Assembly: GCA_009780315.1 (NCBI GenBank)
Contig: WRAH01000021.1
Coordinates: 1-47,105 of the forward strand
From: Defluviitaleaceae bacterium
GTDB lineage: Bacteria > Bacillota > Clostridia > Lachnospirales > WQUN01
DNA length: 47,105 bases
Reading direction: 5' to 3'
The notes under the pieces were generated by a model that ran no database searches, was not told where the DNA came from, and saw only the letters and a list, made by a program, of their open reading frames with translations. This document shows, one piece after another, positions 26,813 to 37,313 of the stretch (the first letter of the stretch is position 1; each line of letters starts with the position of its first letter). Both the position numbers and the translations under genes were made by a program.

Positions 26813-27466
26813 ATGTACAAAAAACTTTTGGTGTTAATCACCGTAGTGATGGTTGCTTTAATCGTAGGTACATCCTGCGGGCAATCAGATGGACTTCGGG
26901 GTATGGCAGATGCAGAAGAAGTAAGTGCCTTTGAACAAGTACAAAGAATGCTTATGGAACTTCAAAGCTATCGCGCCATTGCGACAGTGGAGTTTCGGTC
27001 TAACAAAGGAACAAACACTTATGAAACCATCCAACATGCAAGAATTTCTGGAGAATATCGTATTGAAGTGACCGCTCCAACCCATGTTTCCGGTAGTGTT
27101 ACTGCCAGTGACAACAGTCAAATTTTTCAATTTAACAGCCGTGTAAACGGACGCGTTTCTCTAATGGTTCAAGAAACACCTGAGCGCAATGAGATTTTTC
27201 TTACTAGTTTTATCAGAAACTATTTGCAAAGTGAGGAGGTTTCTGTTAGTGTAGCAGATATGGAAGAGGGACTTCGCACCGTTTTAGAGGCAACTGTACC
27301 TGGAAATCATCCGTATTTATCAAATTCACGTTTATGGGTAGACAATACAACCCTTCTTCCTGTAAAATTGATTATCTTTGATGAAGATGGCGCAGAACGT
27401 ATTGTTGTTACATATCATGTATTTGAATACAATATCGAACTAGATGATGCATTGTTTACATTGTAA
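26813..27466 (+). CDS. gerS: GerS-like germination lipoprotein (LolA-like fold)
   Basis: 217 residues. A lipoprotein signal (KKLLVLITVVMVALIVGTSC, lipidated Cys at 22) is followed by a LolA/LppX-type beta-rich domain (SYRAIATVEFRSNKGTNTYETIQ and later VDNTTLLPVKLIIFDEDG). In C. difficile gerS is co-transcribed with alr2, and GerS partners the amidase CwlD in spore-cortex modification. Here alanine racemase also follows, 18 bp downstream, so the same role is likely. The binding site GGAGGAG can pair with an upstream CCTCC (26769-26773). Confidence 0.7.
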   Translation: MYKKLLVLITVVMVALIVGTSCGQSDGLRGMADAEEVSAFEQVQRMLMELQSYRAIATVEFRSNKGTNTYETIQHARISGEYRIEVTAPTHVSGSVTASDNSQIFQFNSRVNGRVSLMVQETPERNEIFLTSFIRNYLQSEEVSVSVADMEEGLRTVLEATVPGNHPYLSNSRLWVDNTTLLPVKLIIFDEDGAERIVVTYHVFEYNIELDDALFTL

Positions 27467-27484
27467 GCATTCTAAGGAGGCACT

Positions 27485-28618
27485 ATGCTAAATTACCAAA
27501 GAACATGGGCAGAAATTAACCTTGCCCATATTTTACATAATTTATCCGTACTTAAAACGTATACTACATCGCCTATTATGGGTATTGTCAAAGCGGATGG
27601 ATATGGTCACGGTGCCATACCTGTTGCCCAGACACTGATAAAAGGCGGTGTAGATGCACTTGGTGTTGCCATTTGTGAAGAGGGCGCAATACTTAGGGAA
27701 AACGGTATCACCTGCCCCATTCTTATCATGGGTTTTACACCAGAACCGCTACTGCCTGCAGTTGTACACCACAATTTGACTCAGACCATTTTTGCACCCC
27801 ATGGGGCAGACGTTTTGGCAGAACAAGCAACCAAATATGGTAAGCAAGCAACAGTACATATTAAGATTGACACTGGAATGAGCCGCCTAGGCTTTTTACC
27901 CAATGAGAAAAGTATAGAAGAAATTTGCAAAATTGCAGAAAACCCGAATCTTAATATAGAAGGAATTTATACCCACTGTGCAACTAGTGATGCCCTTGAT
28001 GCAAGCTTTATGTTTGAACAGCAAAGGCGTTTTGAGTGGGTCATACGCAAGCTAATTCATCGCGGTTTAAATATTCCTATTAAGCATTTTGCAAATTCTG
28101 GTGCATTTGTACAAACTTTGCGTGGTATTCATGTACCCTTTTATAACTATTCGAGACTGGGCATTTTATTGTACGGGCATCCCCCTTCTCTTGAAATGGC
28201 AGAGGTTTGTGCAAAGCTTGATTTAAAACCAGCTATGCGGTTATTTACACAGGTTAGCATGGTCAAACAACTGCCTACAGGTACAGGCATAAGTTATGGA
28301 CATATTTACAAAACGACACGACCATCTACCATTGCTGTCTTGCCTGTTGGATACGCAGACGGATATCCGCGGCGGCTTTCTTATGGTGGGCAGGTGATGA
28401 TTAACGGCAGGTTTGCGCCTATAGCCGGTGCAATTTGCATGGACCAATGCATGGCAGATGTCACAGATATTCCAAATGTTGCTGCGGGTGATTCTGTCAT
28501 CATACTTGGTTCATCGGAAGAAGGCATTGGTGCAGATTGTCTAGCCCACATTGTGGGAACAATAAGCTATGAGATTTTATGCGGTATAGGCAAAAGAGTA
28601 CCAAGAATTTATGTATAG
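27485..28618 (+). CDS. alr: Alanine racemase
   Basis: PLP-dependent enzyme making D-alanine for peptidoglycan. 377 residues with the PLP-lysine motif MGIVKADGYGHG (about 34-45), the TGMSRLGF loop, and the second catalytic Tyr in GISYGHIYKT. The C-terminal domain is complete and ends GIGKRVPRIYV. AAGGAGG precedes the ATG. It is in an operon with the GerS-like gene and mazF. Confidence 0.96.
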   Translation: MLNYQRTWAEINLAHILHNLSVLKTYTTSPIMGIVKADGYGHGAIPVAQTLIKGGVDALGVAICEEGAILRENGITCPILIMGFTPEPLLPAVVHHNLTQTIFAPHGADVLAEQATKYGKQATVHIKIDTGMSRLGFLPNEKSIEEICKIAENPNLNIEGIYTHCATSDALDASFMFEQQRRFEWVIRKLIHRGLNIPIKHFANSGAFVQTLRGIHVPFYNYSRLGILLYGHPPSLEMAEVCAKLDLKPAMRLFTQVSMVKQLPTGTGISYGHIYKTTRPSTIAVLPVGYADGYPRRLSYGGQVMINGRFAPIAGAICMDQCMADVTDIPNVAAGDSVIILGSSEEGIGADCLAHIVGTISYEILCGIGKRVPRIYV

Positions 28619-28675
28619 AATTATTTTCCACTGGTGATAATACTCTTGAGACAACAAGCGAGGTGAACATGCACT

Positions 28676-29026
28676 ATGATGCAAGTATGGCGAGGCGAAA
28701 TCTTTTATGCGGATTTAAGCCCTGTGGTAGGGTCCGAACAAGGCGGAGTGCGCCCTGTTTTAATTATTCAAAATGATGTGGGCAATAAATACAGCCCTAC
28801 TGTTATTTGCGCAGCAATCACAAGTCAAATCAATAAAGCAAAATTACCCACGCATATCGAAATCGACTCCGCACAGTCCACGCTGGTAAAGGATTCTGTG
28901 ATTCTTTGTGAACAAATCCGAACCATCGATAAAAAGCGGTTGCGCGAAAAAATTTGCCGCTTAGACGAAAATATCATGCGGCGGGTTAACCGCGCAATCA
29001 ATATAAGCTTAGGGCTGGGTACATAA
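28676..29026 (+). CDS. mazF: MazF/PemK-type endoribonuclease toxin
   Basis: 116 residues with the MazF core: [39 protein letters not shown] and [15 protein letters not shown]. It cleaves mRNA at short motifs in known homologues (NdoA/EndoA). In Bacillus the order is alr-ndoAI-ndoA, but here only 57 bp separate alr from mazF, too short for an antitoxin, and none follows. Either the antitoxin is elsewhere or activity is low. A GAGGTG lies 12 bases before the ATG. Confidence 0.9.
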   Translation: MMQVWRGEIFYADLSPVVGSEQGGVRPVLIIQNDVGNKYSPTVICAAITSQINKAKLPTHIEIDSAQSTLVKDSVILCEQIRTIDKKRLREKICRLDENIMRRVNRAINISLGLGT

Positions 29027-29051
29027 GTATTCCCCCTCAAATTATTCAGTA

Positions 29052-29095
29052 AAAAACCTCTTGCCGTCAATAGATTAACGGTAAGAGGTTTTTTC
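29052..29095. terminator. Bidirectional terminator between mazF and the araC-type gene
   Basis: AACCTCTTGCCGT (29055-29067) pairs with ACGGTAAGAGGTT (29078-29090), one G-U pair, with T runs on both outer sides. It separates the convergent genes. Confidence 0.92.
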
Positions 29096-29131
29096 TTTCA
29101 AATAAATCGGTGTTTTTTTAACAATAAGTAG

Positions 29132-29893
29132 TCATTCTACAACATTGCCGAACTGATAAACCTGAGGAGAGCAATTCATGATTTTGCGAAAATTTCTGTG
29201 GAAAGTTCTCAAGTTCATATAACCACATCGGTCTGCAATTTCTGAAACAGACATGTTGGTTATACTAAGCATAGTACAAGCTTGAGCAATGCGGTAATTG
29301 TTTAGATATGTAGTAAAGCTTATGCCTGTGTATTTGCTGAATAGTTTAGAAAGATAAGTGGGGTCATATTGCAACGCTTCTGCGGTACTTTTTAGGCAAC
29401 AGTTTCCCCCATAATGGTCGCCGATATAGTCAAAAATTTGTTGAAGTGCGGTGACATTGCTTGTTCTGTCTATTGGTTCCATTTTTGTAGTAGATAACAA
29501 AAGGTCACACAGGCTATATAGTGCGGCTTTTTTGCTGTATATGCTTTTTAACTCATCATAATTTAGCCATTTTGGTTTTGTTATGATGTTGTTAACAGGC
29601 GCAAAATATTTAAAATTATGATAAAAGTCATATATAATCTCTGGCGAAAAAATGAGTACTTCAAGGTCAAATTTTCCATGAAAACTATGTATTTGCTTTG
29701 GAAAAATAAACGCCAGTTCATCTGCATTGATGACATACTTTTTTTGGTCTACTTGTAGATTAAGCGAACCACTGCAAACAAATACCAGTTCGTAAGTGCG
29801 ATGGACATGGGCAGGAAAAGACCTGTTTCTGCTGAATTTGCCATATGAAAAATATTCTTTATCTACTATCCCATGGTTTTCAAAAATAAACAT
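29132..29893 (-). CDS. AraC-family transcriptional regulator
   Basis: 253 residues. The N-terminal cupin-like sensing domain (about 1-140; PAHVHRTYELVFVCSGSLNLQV) precedes two C-terminal HTH motifs (STAEALQYDPTYLSKLFSKYTG and SVSEIADRCGYMNLRTFHRNFRK). The start at 29893 has AGGAGG six bases upstream. It is divergent from the GH43/GH51 operon and probably activates it in response to an arabinose- or xylose-containing sugar. Paired direct repeats in the shared promoter region fit this. Confidence 0.88.
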   Translation of the reverse strand: MFIFENHGIVDKEYFSYGKFSRNRSFPAHVHRTYELVFVCSGSLNLQVDQKKYVINADELAFIFPKQIHSFHGKFDLEVLIFSPEIIYDFYHNFKYFAPVNNIITKPKWLNYDELKSIYSKKAALYSLCDLLLSTTKMEPIDRTSNVTALQQIFDYIGDHYGGNCCLKSTAEALQYDPTYLSKLFSKYTGISFTTYLNNYRIAQACTMLSITNMSVSEIADRCGYMNLRTFHRNFRKIMNCSPQVYQFGNVVE

Positions 29894-29921
29894 AAAAAAC
29901 CTCCTGATGACTAACAGGGCA

Positions 29922-29981
29922 ATTATTGTCCTATATTGTATAATAATTGTCCTAGTCATTCAATATGATTTAACGTATACT
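29922..29981 (+). promoter_or_regulatory. AraC-type operator and GH43 operon promoter
   Basis: TTGTCCTA occurs twice as a direct repeat (29926-29933 and 29947-29954), 21 bp apart, i.e. on the same DNA face. A TATACT (29976-29981) lies 35 bp before the GH43 start with only a weak -35, as expected of an activator-dependent promoter. Confidence 0.55.
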
Positions 29982-30015
29982 CCAAGTGTGTTAAATTTTA
30001 CAAGGAGGATACCCA

Positions 30016-31488
30016 ATGAAAAAACAAGTATTTAATCCATTTTTACCAAGCTATGAATATATACCAGATTCTGAACCATATGTCTTTGGTGAACGTGTGT
30101 ATATTTATGGTTCACACGACTGTTTTAACGGCGAGGCTTATTGTTTTAACGATTATGTATGCTGGTCTGCACCTGTAGATGATTTGTCAGATTGGCATTA
30201 CGAAGGGGTCATTTATAAAAAGACTCAAGACCCTATGAATAAAGATGCGAAACATTGTATGTATGCGCCAGATGTTGTGCAGGGCTTAGATGGTCGTTAT
30301 TATCTATATTATACATTAGACCGTGTAGGCATAATGGCAGTGGCTGTATGTGATACCCCTGCGGGTGCTTACGAATTTTATGGGGTCGTGAGGCGCAATA
30401 ATGGTGAAATAATTGGTAAAAGCCTTGACGATTTATACCAATTCGACCCTGGAATATTTATAGATGACGACAAGCGGATTTATTTATATTCTGGTTTTGC
30501 TCCTGAATTAGATTTCAAAGTGCATACAAACAAAGGACGACCCAATAGTGCCTTCGGAAGTTTTATAATGGAACTTGAACCAGACATGCTCACTGTAAAA
30601 CGTGGTCCAGAGCCTTTAATTCCTACACCAGGACATTCTAAAGGAACGGGTTTTGAAGGGCATGAGTTTTTTGAAGCCAGTTCTATGCGCAAAATCAATG
30701 GGAAGTATTATTTCGTGTATTCGTCTATCAATAGTCATGAGCTTTGCTATGCCGTAAGCAATCGCCCAGATGGGGGATTTGTTTTCGGTGGCACTATAGT
30801 AAGTATAGGCGATGTATATTTCAATGGCAGAAAAACAGAAGACGCGCTAAATTACTTGGGTAACACCCACGGTGGCATGATCGAGGTAAAGGGACAATGG
30901 TATATTTTTTACCATCGTCAAACTAATCTACATCAATATTCCCGTCAGGCCTGTGCCGAACCTATTTATATAGAAACAGATGGTTCTATTAAGCAAGTAG
31001 AAGTCACCAGTAATGGGCTAAATGTTGCGCCGCTAGTAGGTAAAGGGGTGTACGAAGCGCGTATTGCATGTAATCTTGTATCCAGTGAAGGTTGCACATT
31101 TTACGCTTTCCATCATAGGCAAGAGAAAGGCGTTCACCCATACTTTACCCAAGAGGGGAAAGACCGAGAAGACAACGGCAATCAATACATTGCCAATTTC
31201 AACAATGGCTGTATGGCTGGATTCAAATACTTCCAATTTGATAATGCCAAAATCCTTTCCATAACTATCCGTGGGGATGCAAAGGGAAAAGTCACTGTTT
31301 CTACATCTATTGGCGGGGATTCTGTTGCTACACTGGATATAAACCCTAGCCAAGATTGGACTACTATTTCTGCACCGTTTAGCGTGAGCAATGGGAAACA
31401 TGCACTGTATTTTTCATTTAGCGGTAAGGGAAGTTTTGATTTTATGGCTTTTGAGTTGGATGATAATTACAGTCAAAAAGGAGATTAA
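30016..31488 (+). CDS. Glycoside hydrolase family 43 (arabinofuranosidase/xylosidase)
   Basis: 490 residues. The catalytic five-bladed propeller (about 1-320) starts with FNPFLPSYEYIPDSEPYVFGERVYIYGSHD, has MYAPDVVQGLDGRYYLYYT (the Asp that tunes the pKa) and KGTGFEGHEFFEASSMRK, which holds the likely acid Glu. A C-terminal beta-sandwich (about 340-485) resembles a CBM6-type module. There is no signal peptide, so it acts on imported oligosaccharides. It is co-directional with the GH51 gene seven bases later, an arabinoxylan side-chain removal pair. Confidence 0.88.
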   Translation: MKKQVFNPFLPSYEYIPDSEPYVFGERVYIYGSHDCFNGEAYCFNDYVCWSAPVDDLSDWHYEGVIYKKTQDPMNKDAKHCMYAPDVVQGLDGRYYLYYTLDRVGIMAVAVCDTPAGAYEFYGVVRRNNGEIIGKSLDDLYQFDPGIFIDDDKRIYLYSGFAPELDFKVHTNKGRPNSAFGSFIMELEPDMLTVKRGPEPLIPTPGHSKGTGFEGHEFFEASSMRKINGKYYFVYSSINSHELCYAVSNRPDGGFVFGGTIVSIGDVYFNGRKTEDALNYLGNTHGGMIEVKGQWYIFYHRQTNLHQYSRQACAEPIYIETDGSIKQVEVTSNGLNVAPLVGKGVYEARIACNLVSSEGCTFYAFHHRQEKGVHPYFTQEGKDREDNGNQYIANFNNGCMAGFKYFQFDNAKILSITIRGDAKGKVTVSTSIGGDSVATLDINPSQDWTTISAPFSVSNGKHALYFSFSGKGSFDFMAFELDDNYSQKGD

Positions 31489-33000
<1,512 letters not shown>

Positions 33001-33016
33001 TGACATATTCTTTTAA

Positions 33017-34429
33017 CTAATATGCACCTTCTGCAATAAGTATCAAAACAGTTTCTAAGGCATCCATATTTGGACGGTTAAAATGGTGAGGAATTGTTCC
33101 TGCTTCTAAAGGGCGACCATAACTGTCCGTTACATAGTATATATCAAAAGTAATAGTAAAGTCGGTATTTGGTAATGCAACCTCAATGCGAGGACCTCCA
33201 AAAACGCCTCCCGTTGTATCACCAACAAGGGTAGCAAATCCGCTTTCCTTTGCAAACCATGCGGCAATTTGAGACGCAGAAGACATACGATGGTCTGTCA
33301 AAACCCATATTTTTCCGCTAAATGCTGGCTCATAGTCAAATCGAGATAATGCGTCAGGTATTATATTCGTATGGATACGAAAACCGTAGTCCATTCTTTC
33401 CATGTCGTTCATATTCAAATGCGGCAAGTCAAAACTTTCAAGCATCTCATAAACAGGAATTAACGCTGTATCAATTGATAAAATTCGAGAACCGCGAAAA
33501 CCAAAGAATGGCTGTATTAAATATGGTTGTAAATACACACCATTTCTCAAGAAAGCATACCCATCTGCCCTAAAAGGTCTGTCAATATTGGGTCTTACGA
33601 TAAGTTGATAAAATAAATCTGTTACTCCACCAGGATTGCCTCTTAAATCAACAATAAGGTGTTCATAATCTCGTATATCCTCATAAAAACTAAAAATTTC
33701 TTCTTGGTATGTACGAGATACACGCGAAGTCATAGCGAAGTGAGGTATAGCTAAGTAAGCAATTTGCCCTTCTTCTAACACTTGCGTAATTTCAATATCT
33801 TCCCTACCTCTTTCAAATAACAATGCATCTAATTGAATCACTTGTTCATAGTCACCCCTTTGCAAAGCATCTAATTGCTCATCAAGATATCTATTCATAT
33901 GATGAGAACTTACTCTGCGACGCAAGGCTCTAAAATTTAAAAGTTGTGATTCTGTGGCATCCATCCATTGTAATATTGCATCCCTTTGACTAAGATTAAA
34001 TTCCCTAGGACTTGATATGTTAAAATGTCCAATGCCTAATAGCCCTGTAAAATTTCTTATTAAAATACTATTGAATGTAGCTAAATCCATTTCATCAGCA
34101 TTTAACATTTCATCCCTTGCACCCTCAAACATAGAATTTATGCACATGCCATGCGCCCAATATGCTACATCAAAAAGAGCGAAATTATTTTCTAAAACAT
34201 ATTGCATATAATCTAGATCTTCTAAAAAATGTTCAGTAGTTAATTCAATCATTGACTCTGTGGGTATGGCGATGTATTCTGATACAAATACCTCTGATAC
34301 CTCACCAGCATAATCTTCACTATCCAAATATACTTCTGAAAAATTTACATCATCAATTGCTATACCACAAGTAGCTAAAAATAATCCCCAAACGGCAATC
34401 CAAGCTATAGTCCTAAACATTTTACTCAT
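33017..34429 (-). CDS. S41-family peptidase, membrane-anchored, in the RiPP locus
   Basis: 470 residues. A hydrophobic signal with a possible lipobox (FLATC, Cys 21) precedes a long N-terminal region and the S41 (C-terminal-processing/tricorn-like) protease domain with DLRGNPGG (261-268) and the serine site RMSSASQ (probable nucleophile S384). It should act outside the membrane. The ATG overlaps the maturase stop (ATGA), so it is coupled to peptide maturation and may cleave the leader or the exported product. That role is inference from position. Confidence 0.82.
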   Translation of the reverse strand: MSKMFRTIAWIAVWGLFLATCGIAIDDVNFSEVYLDSEDYAGEVSEVFVSEYIAIPTESMIELTTEHFLEDLDYMQYVLENNFALFDVAYWAHGMCINSMFEGARDEMLNADEMDLATFNSILIRNFTGLLGIGHFNISSPREFNLSQRDAILQWMDATESQLLNFRALRRRVSSHHMNRYLDEQLDALQRGDYEQVIQLDALLFERGREDIEITQVLEEGQIAYLAIPHFAMTSRVSRTYQEEIFSFYEDIRDYEHLIVDLRGNPGGVTDLFYQLIVRPNIDRPFRADGYAFLRNGVYLQPYLIQPFFGFRGSRILSIDTALIPVYEMLESFDLPHLNMNDMERMDYGFRIHTNIIPDALSRFDYEPAFSGKIWVLTDHRMSSASQIAAWFAKESGFATLVGDTTGGVFGGPRIEVALPNTDFTITFDIYYVTDSYGRPLEAGTIPHHFNRPNMDALETVLILIAEGAY

Positions 34430-35766
34430 AAGTTATCCTTTACGTTGCGATTATATTTCGCATAAAGTTCAGGAATCAGTTTAATTTCATTATAAATTTG
34501 TCCACAGTTAGGCTTTAATACATTTCCATCTTCTTCAATAATAGCATGTGCACAGCCACCTCCACAAAGAAATTTCATTTTACATACTCTGCATTCAGGG
34601 ATGGATTCAATATTTCTTGAAAGAAAGCCATTTTCTTTCATTTCTACAGTAGGATAAAACTTACCAACTATCGCATGTTCACTTCCTACCGATACAATAC
34701 ATGAATATATATCACCTTTTGAATCATAATATCTGACATTTGTTTCTGCATTACAAGTGTTGTATTTGGGTATAAATTTTTTAGGGCTAGAAAAGACATT
34801 TAATAATGGTGAAAGAGTTTTACTAAGCGTGTTATCTCTGTCACGCATTGATGTTTTTGTGCCATTTGAAACCTCTGGATAATACAGGTGCATTTCCAGG
34901 TTTTTTTTAGTATCATGATGCAACCCAAATAACGGTTGCATTTCAAACAAAAGGTTGCCACCTTCATATGCCTTATTGTATTTTTCAATAAATTTATTTT
35001 TTAGAGACATACATGATTCTCTGTTATTAGATGATATATTCATTCTTATTTTTACACGTATATTATTCTCCAATAGTAACTCTACACCATTCATAATTTT
35101 ACTATACGTTTCGCCACCACTTCGTAAAATTCGCGTTTTATCATGGACTTCTTTCTCTCCATCAAAAGTTACCATTATCTGCATTACATTCAATGTTCTT
35201 AATATTGGAAAAAACTCTTCAATAAAATATCCGTTTGTTGTGACGCTGTATATAGAAGCAGGTGATTTTGATATAATATATTCAATTATTTCTTTATTTT
35301 CTGGTAATAATGGCTCTCCGCCAAATAATGATATGTAATTTAGCGAATTATCATATAATCTCAAAATACTGTCAACCATATCTCTTGTCATTATCAAGTC
35401 TTTACTTTTACCTATCCTATTTTCAAAACAGTATGGACACGAAAAATTACAAGCATAAGATAATATAAATGCAGCACCAAAAAGTGAATTTTGTTGTAAG
35501 CTATAATTTTCCTTGCTAATCAATAATGTAGAAGCTTCTAGTTCATCCTCTTCAGCGGAAGTTAATAAAAATTTGTTATCACACAATGTATTATAAAAAT
35601 CCACCTCTTGCTCATCTCTCGGTTTAATAACAGAAGAATCCTTCCAACGGCAAAAAGTTTGATGTTCTTTTTCTCCAAGCACAAATTGAGAACCTAAGTG
35701 TGTATGGACTAATATACATTCATTCCCATCAATTGGTATCCTAATATGATTTTTAATTATTCGCAT
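34426..35766 (-). CDS. Radical SAM/SPASM peptide maturase
   Basis: 446 residues. The N-terminal ~90 residues (IPIDGNECILVHTHLGSQFVL...) resemble a substrate-recognition/PqqD-like region. The radical SAM motif is C106-x3-C110-x2-C113 (CNFSCPYC), with LFGGEPLL downstream. The C-terminal SPASM region supplies cysteines for auxiliary Fe-S clusters (CNAE, YSC, CRVCKMKFLCGGGCAH). This is the architecture of thioether-forming RiPP maturases. It lies about 180 bp downstream of a Cys-rich peptide gene on the same strand, its probable substrate. Confidence 0.9.
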   Translation of the reverse strand: MRIIKNHIRIPIDGNECILVHTHLGSQFVLGEKEHQTFCRWKDSSVIKPRDEQEVDFYNTLCDNKFLLTSAEEDELEASTLLISKENYSLQQNSLFGAAFILSYACNFSCPYCFENRIGKSKDLIMTRDMVDSILRLYDNSLNYISLFGGEPLLPENKEIIEYIISKSPASIYSVTTNGYFIEEFFPILRTLNVMQIMVTFDGEKEVHDKTRILRSGGETYSKIMNGVELLLENNIRVKIRMNISSNNRESCMSLKNKFIEKYNKAYEGGNLLFEMQPLFGLHHDTKKNLEMHLYYPEVSNGTKTSMRDRDNTLSKTLSPLLNVFSSPKKFIPKYNTCNAETNVRYYDSKGDIYSCIVSVGSEHAIVGKFYPTVEMKENGFLSRNIESIPECRVCKMKFLCGGGCAHAIIEEDGNVLKPNCGQIYNEIKLIPELYAKYNRNVKDNL

Positions 35767-35833
35767 TTACGCTAACTCCTCAAATAATAAATAACTCCAC
35801 CTTAATGAAATAATGATGTTAGTAGTATATGAT

Positions 35834-35868
35834 GACACGGGGAAGAGAATTTTTATCTCCTCCCCGTC
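35834..35868 (-). terminator. Strong hairpin between RiPP precursor and maturase genes
   Basis: On the minus strand GACGGGGAGGAGA and TCTCTTCCCCGTGTC form a long GC-rich stem around a TAAAAAT loop. No T tract follows, so it is more likely an attenuator or mRNA stabiliser giving more precursor than enzyme than a full terminator. Confidence 0.6.
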
Positions 35869-35945
35869 ACGAATTATTAGCACTCTTGAACAATGTAACT
35901 TTATACAAAATACTTTTTATCGAAAGTATTTTGACATAGTAGATT

Positions 35946-36137
35946 CTATCCGCAAATAAAACCAATATCACACAATGCTACTGGAAAACCTGAGTTGCAC
36001 GCTGAATTAAGACCACAACGTGGACCGCCACTACACATGCCAAACATAGGACCTCTCTGCCATAATGACTCAACCAATTCATCATGCTCTTCAACATCAT
36101 ATTCGATACCCCAAATTATTTCTTGCAATGGCTTCAT
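35946..36137 (-). CDS. Cysteine-rich RiPP precursor peptide, 63 residues
   Basis: An acidic leader (MKPLQEIIWGIEYDVEEHDE..., 1-30) is followed by a Gly/Cys-rich core with cysteines at 35, 41, 47, 56 and 62, giving C-x5-C-x5-C-x8-C-x5-C, ending ICG. Regular cysteine spacing next to a radical SAM/SPASM enzyme is typical of sactipeptides and ranthipeptides, in which Cys sulfur is linked to a carbon of another residue. It does not match the SCIFF pattern. A TTGACA promoter and GGAAGAGGG site precede the ATG. It was identified from context and composition. Confidence 0.82.
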   Translation of the reverse strand: MKPLQEIIWGIEYDVEEHDELVESLWQRGPMFGMCSGGPRCGLNSACNSGFPVALCDIGFICG

Positions 36138-36163
36138 CTTTCCACCCTCTTCCTATTTTTTAC

Positions 36164-36192
36164 ACATTAACACATGTTTTTCTAAATGTCAA
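36164..36192 (-). promoter_or_regulatory. Promoter of the RiPP locus
   Basis: On the minus strand TTGACA (36187-36192), a 17-bp spacer and TAATGT (36164-36169, preceded by TGTGT) lie 27 bp upstream of the precursor start. Confidence 0.65.
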
Positions 36193-36221
36193 TATAAATA
36201 ATTCAACACAAATGACATAAA

Positions 36222-36267
36222 AAAACCTTTATCATCTAAAATAAATATGATAGATGACAAAGGTTTT
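36222..36267 (-). terminator. Terminator of the ABC importer operon
   Basis: AAAACCTTTATCATCTA (36222-36238) pairs with TAGATGACAAAGGTTTT (36251-36267). On the minus strand it is followed by a run of T. It also insulates the RiPP promoter. Confidence 0.88.
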
Positions 36268-36290
36268 AAAATTATTATACTAATCTCGAA

Positions 36291-37298
36291 TTATCTTCCA
36301 AGTTCTTCAATGGCACGTTCTGCAAAGCGATTATTTATCAACCTGTCAAATGGTGCAAGTTGTGTCAGCTCTCCAGCAGATTCCATGACACGCTGTAAAC
36401 GGTCGAATGAATCTTCTATCATGACTGGTGTTGCAGAAAATGCGTCAATTTCTTGATAGCGGGCAATGGCACTGGTTAAAATTTCAAAGTCCGCATCAGG
36501 GAAAAATGGAGAAATTACATAAGCAATGTCTTCTGGGGAATTGTTTTGCACCCATTGCTGTCCACGGGCAATGGCATTGGTAAAACCTTGGATGATTTCG
36601 GGGTTTTCTTCAATAAAACTAGCAAGGGCGTAATATGCTGTGTATGGAATTTCACCTGATGCTTCACCTACAGAAGCCACAACATATCCCCTACCCTCAA
36701 GCTCAATGGTGGAAGCTACTGGTTCAAAGGCTGTAACAAAGTCCCCTGTTCCCCCAAGAAATGCACCAACCATTGCGGCAAAAGCGATGGAATTATCAAA
36801 CTCAACATCTACACCAGGCTCAATGCCATACCCACGCACAACATACTCTAATGCCATAAAAGGCATTCCGCCTCTGCGCCCAGGTAAAATATGGCTTCCG
36901 CGAATATCATCCCATTGAAAGTCTGGCATGGGTTCACGGGCAATAAGGAAAGAACCGTCACGCTTTGTCACCTGTGCAAAAACAACAGCGTGGTCTATTC
37001 GCCCTTCATTGAATACATAAATTGTAGCTTCTGGGCCAGAAAACCCAATATCTGCTGCACCAGAAAGCAATGCAGTCATCACCCTATCTGCACCATCACT
37101 GGTGACTAGGTCTATATGAATACCCTCGTCTGCAAAGAATCCTAATTCAATCGCAACATATTGGGGTGCATAGAACACTGAACGGGTCACTTCGCTTAAT
37201 CTTACTGTTGTTAAGTCATCATCACGGTTACGGTTGCAACCTGCCATAAGCCCGCCAATAGCGACCACAAACATTAGCATTACCAATAATTTTCTCAT
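36291..37298 (-). CDS. ABC transporter substrate-binding lipoprotein (NMT1/THI5-like)
   Basis: 335 residues. A lipoprotein signal (LLVMLMFVVAIGGLMAGC, Cys 21) precedes a periplasmic-binding-protein type II fold starting LSEVTRSVFYAPQYVAIELGFFADEGIHIDLV, the NMT1/THI5/SsuA signature. Ligands in this family include pyrimidine thiamin precursors, sulfonates and taurine; the sequence does not decide. AAGGAGG precedes the ATG. It is the last gene of the operon, after the permease. Confidence 0.9.
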   Translation of the reverse strand: MRKLLVMLMFVVAIGGLMAGCNRNRDDDLTTVRLSEVTRSVFYAPQYVAIELGFFADEGIHIDLVTSDGADRVMTALLSGAADIGFSGPEATIYVFNEGRIDHAVVFAQVTKRDGSFLIAREPMPDFQWDDIRGSHILPGRRGGMPFMALEYVVRGYGIEPGVDVEFDNSIAFAAMVGAFLGGTGDFVTAFEPVASTIELEGRGYVVASVGEASGEIPYTAYYALASFIEENPEIIQGFTNAIARGQQWVQNNSPEDIAYVISPFFPDADFEILTSAIARYQEIDAFSATPVMIEDSFDRLQRVMESAGELTQLAPFDRLINNRFAERAIEELGR

Positions 37299-37313
37299 TT
37301 TTGAAATACCTCC

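Noticed and set aside
28579..28776. An antitoxin frame between alr and mazF
   Set aside because: The frame overlaps both genes out of phase, has no AbrB/RHH features, and its unique part is only about 57 bp.
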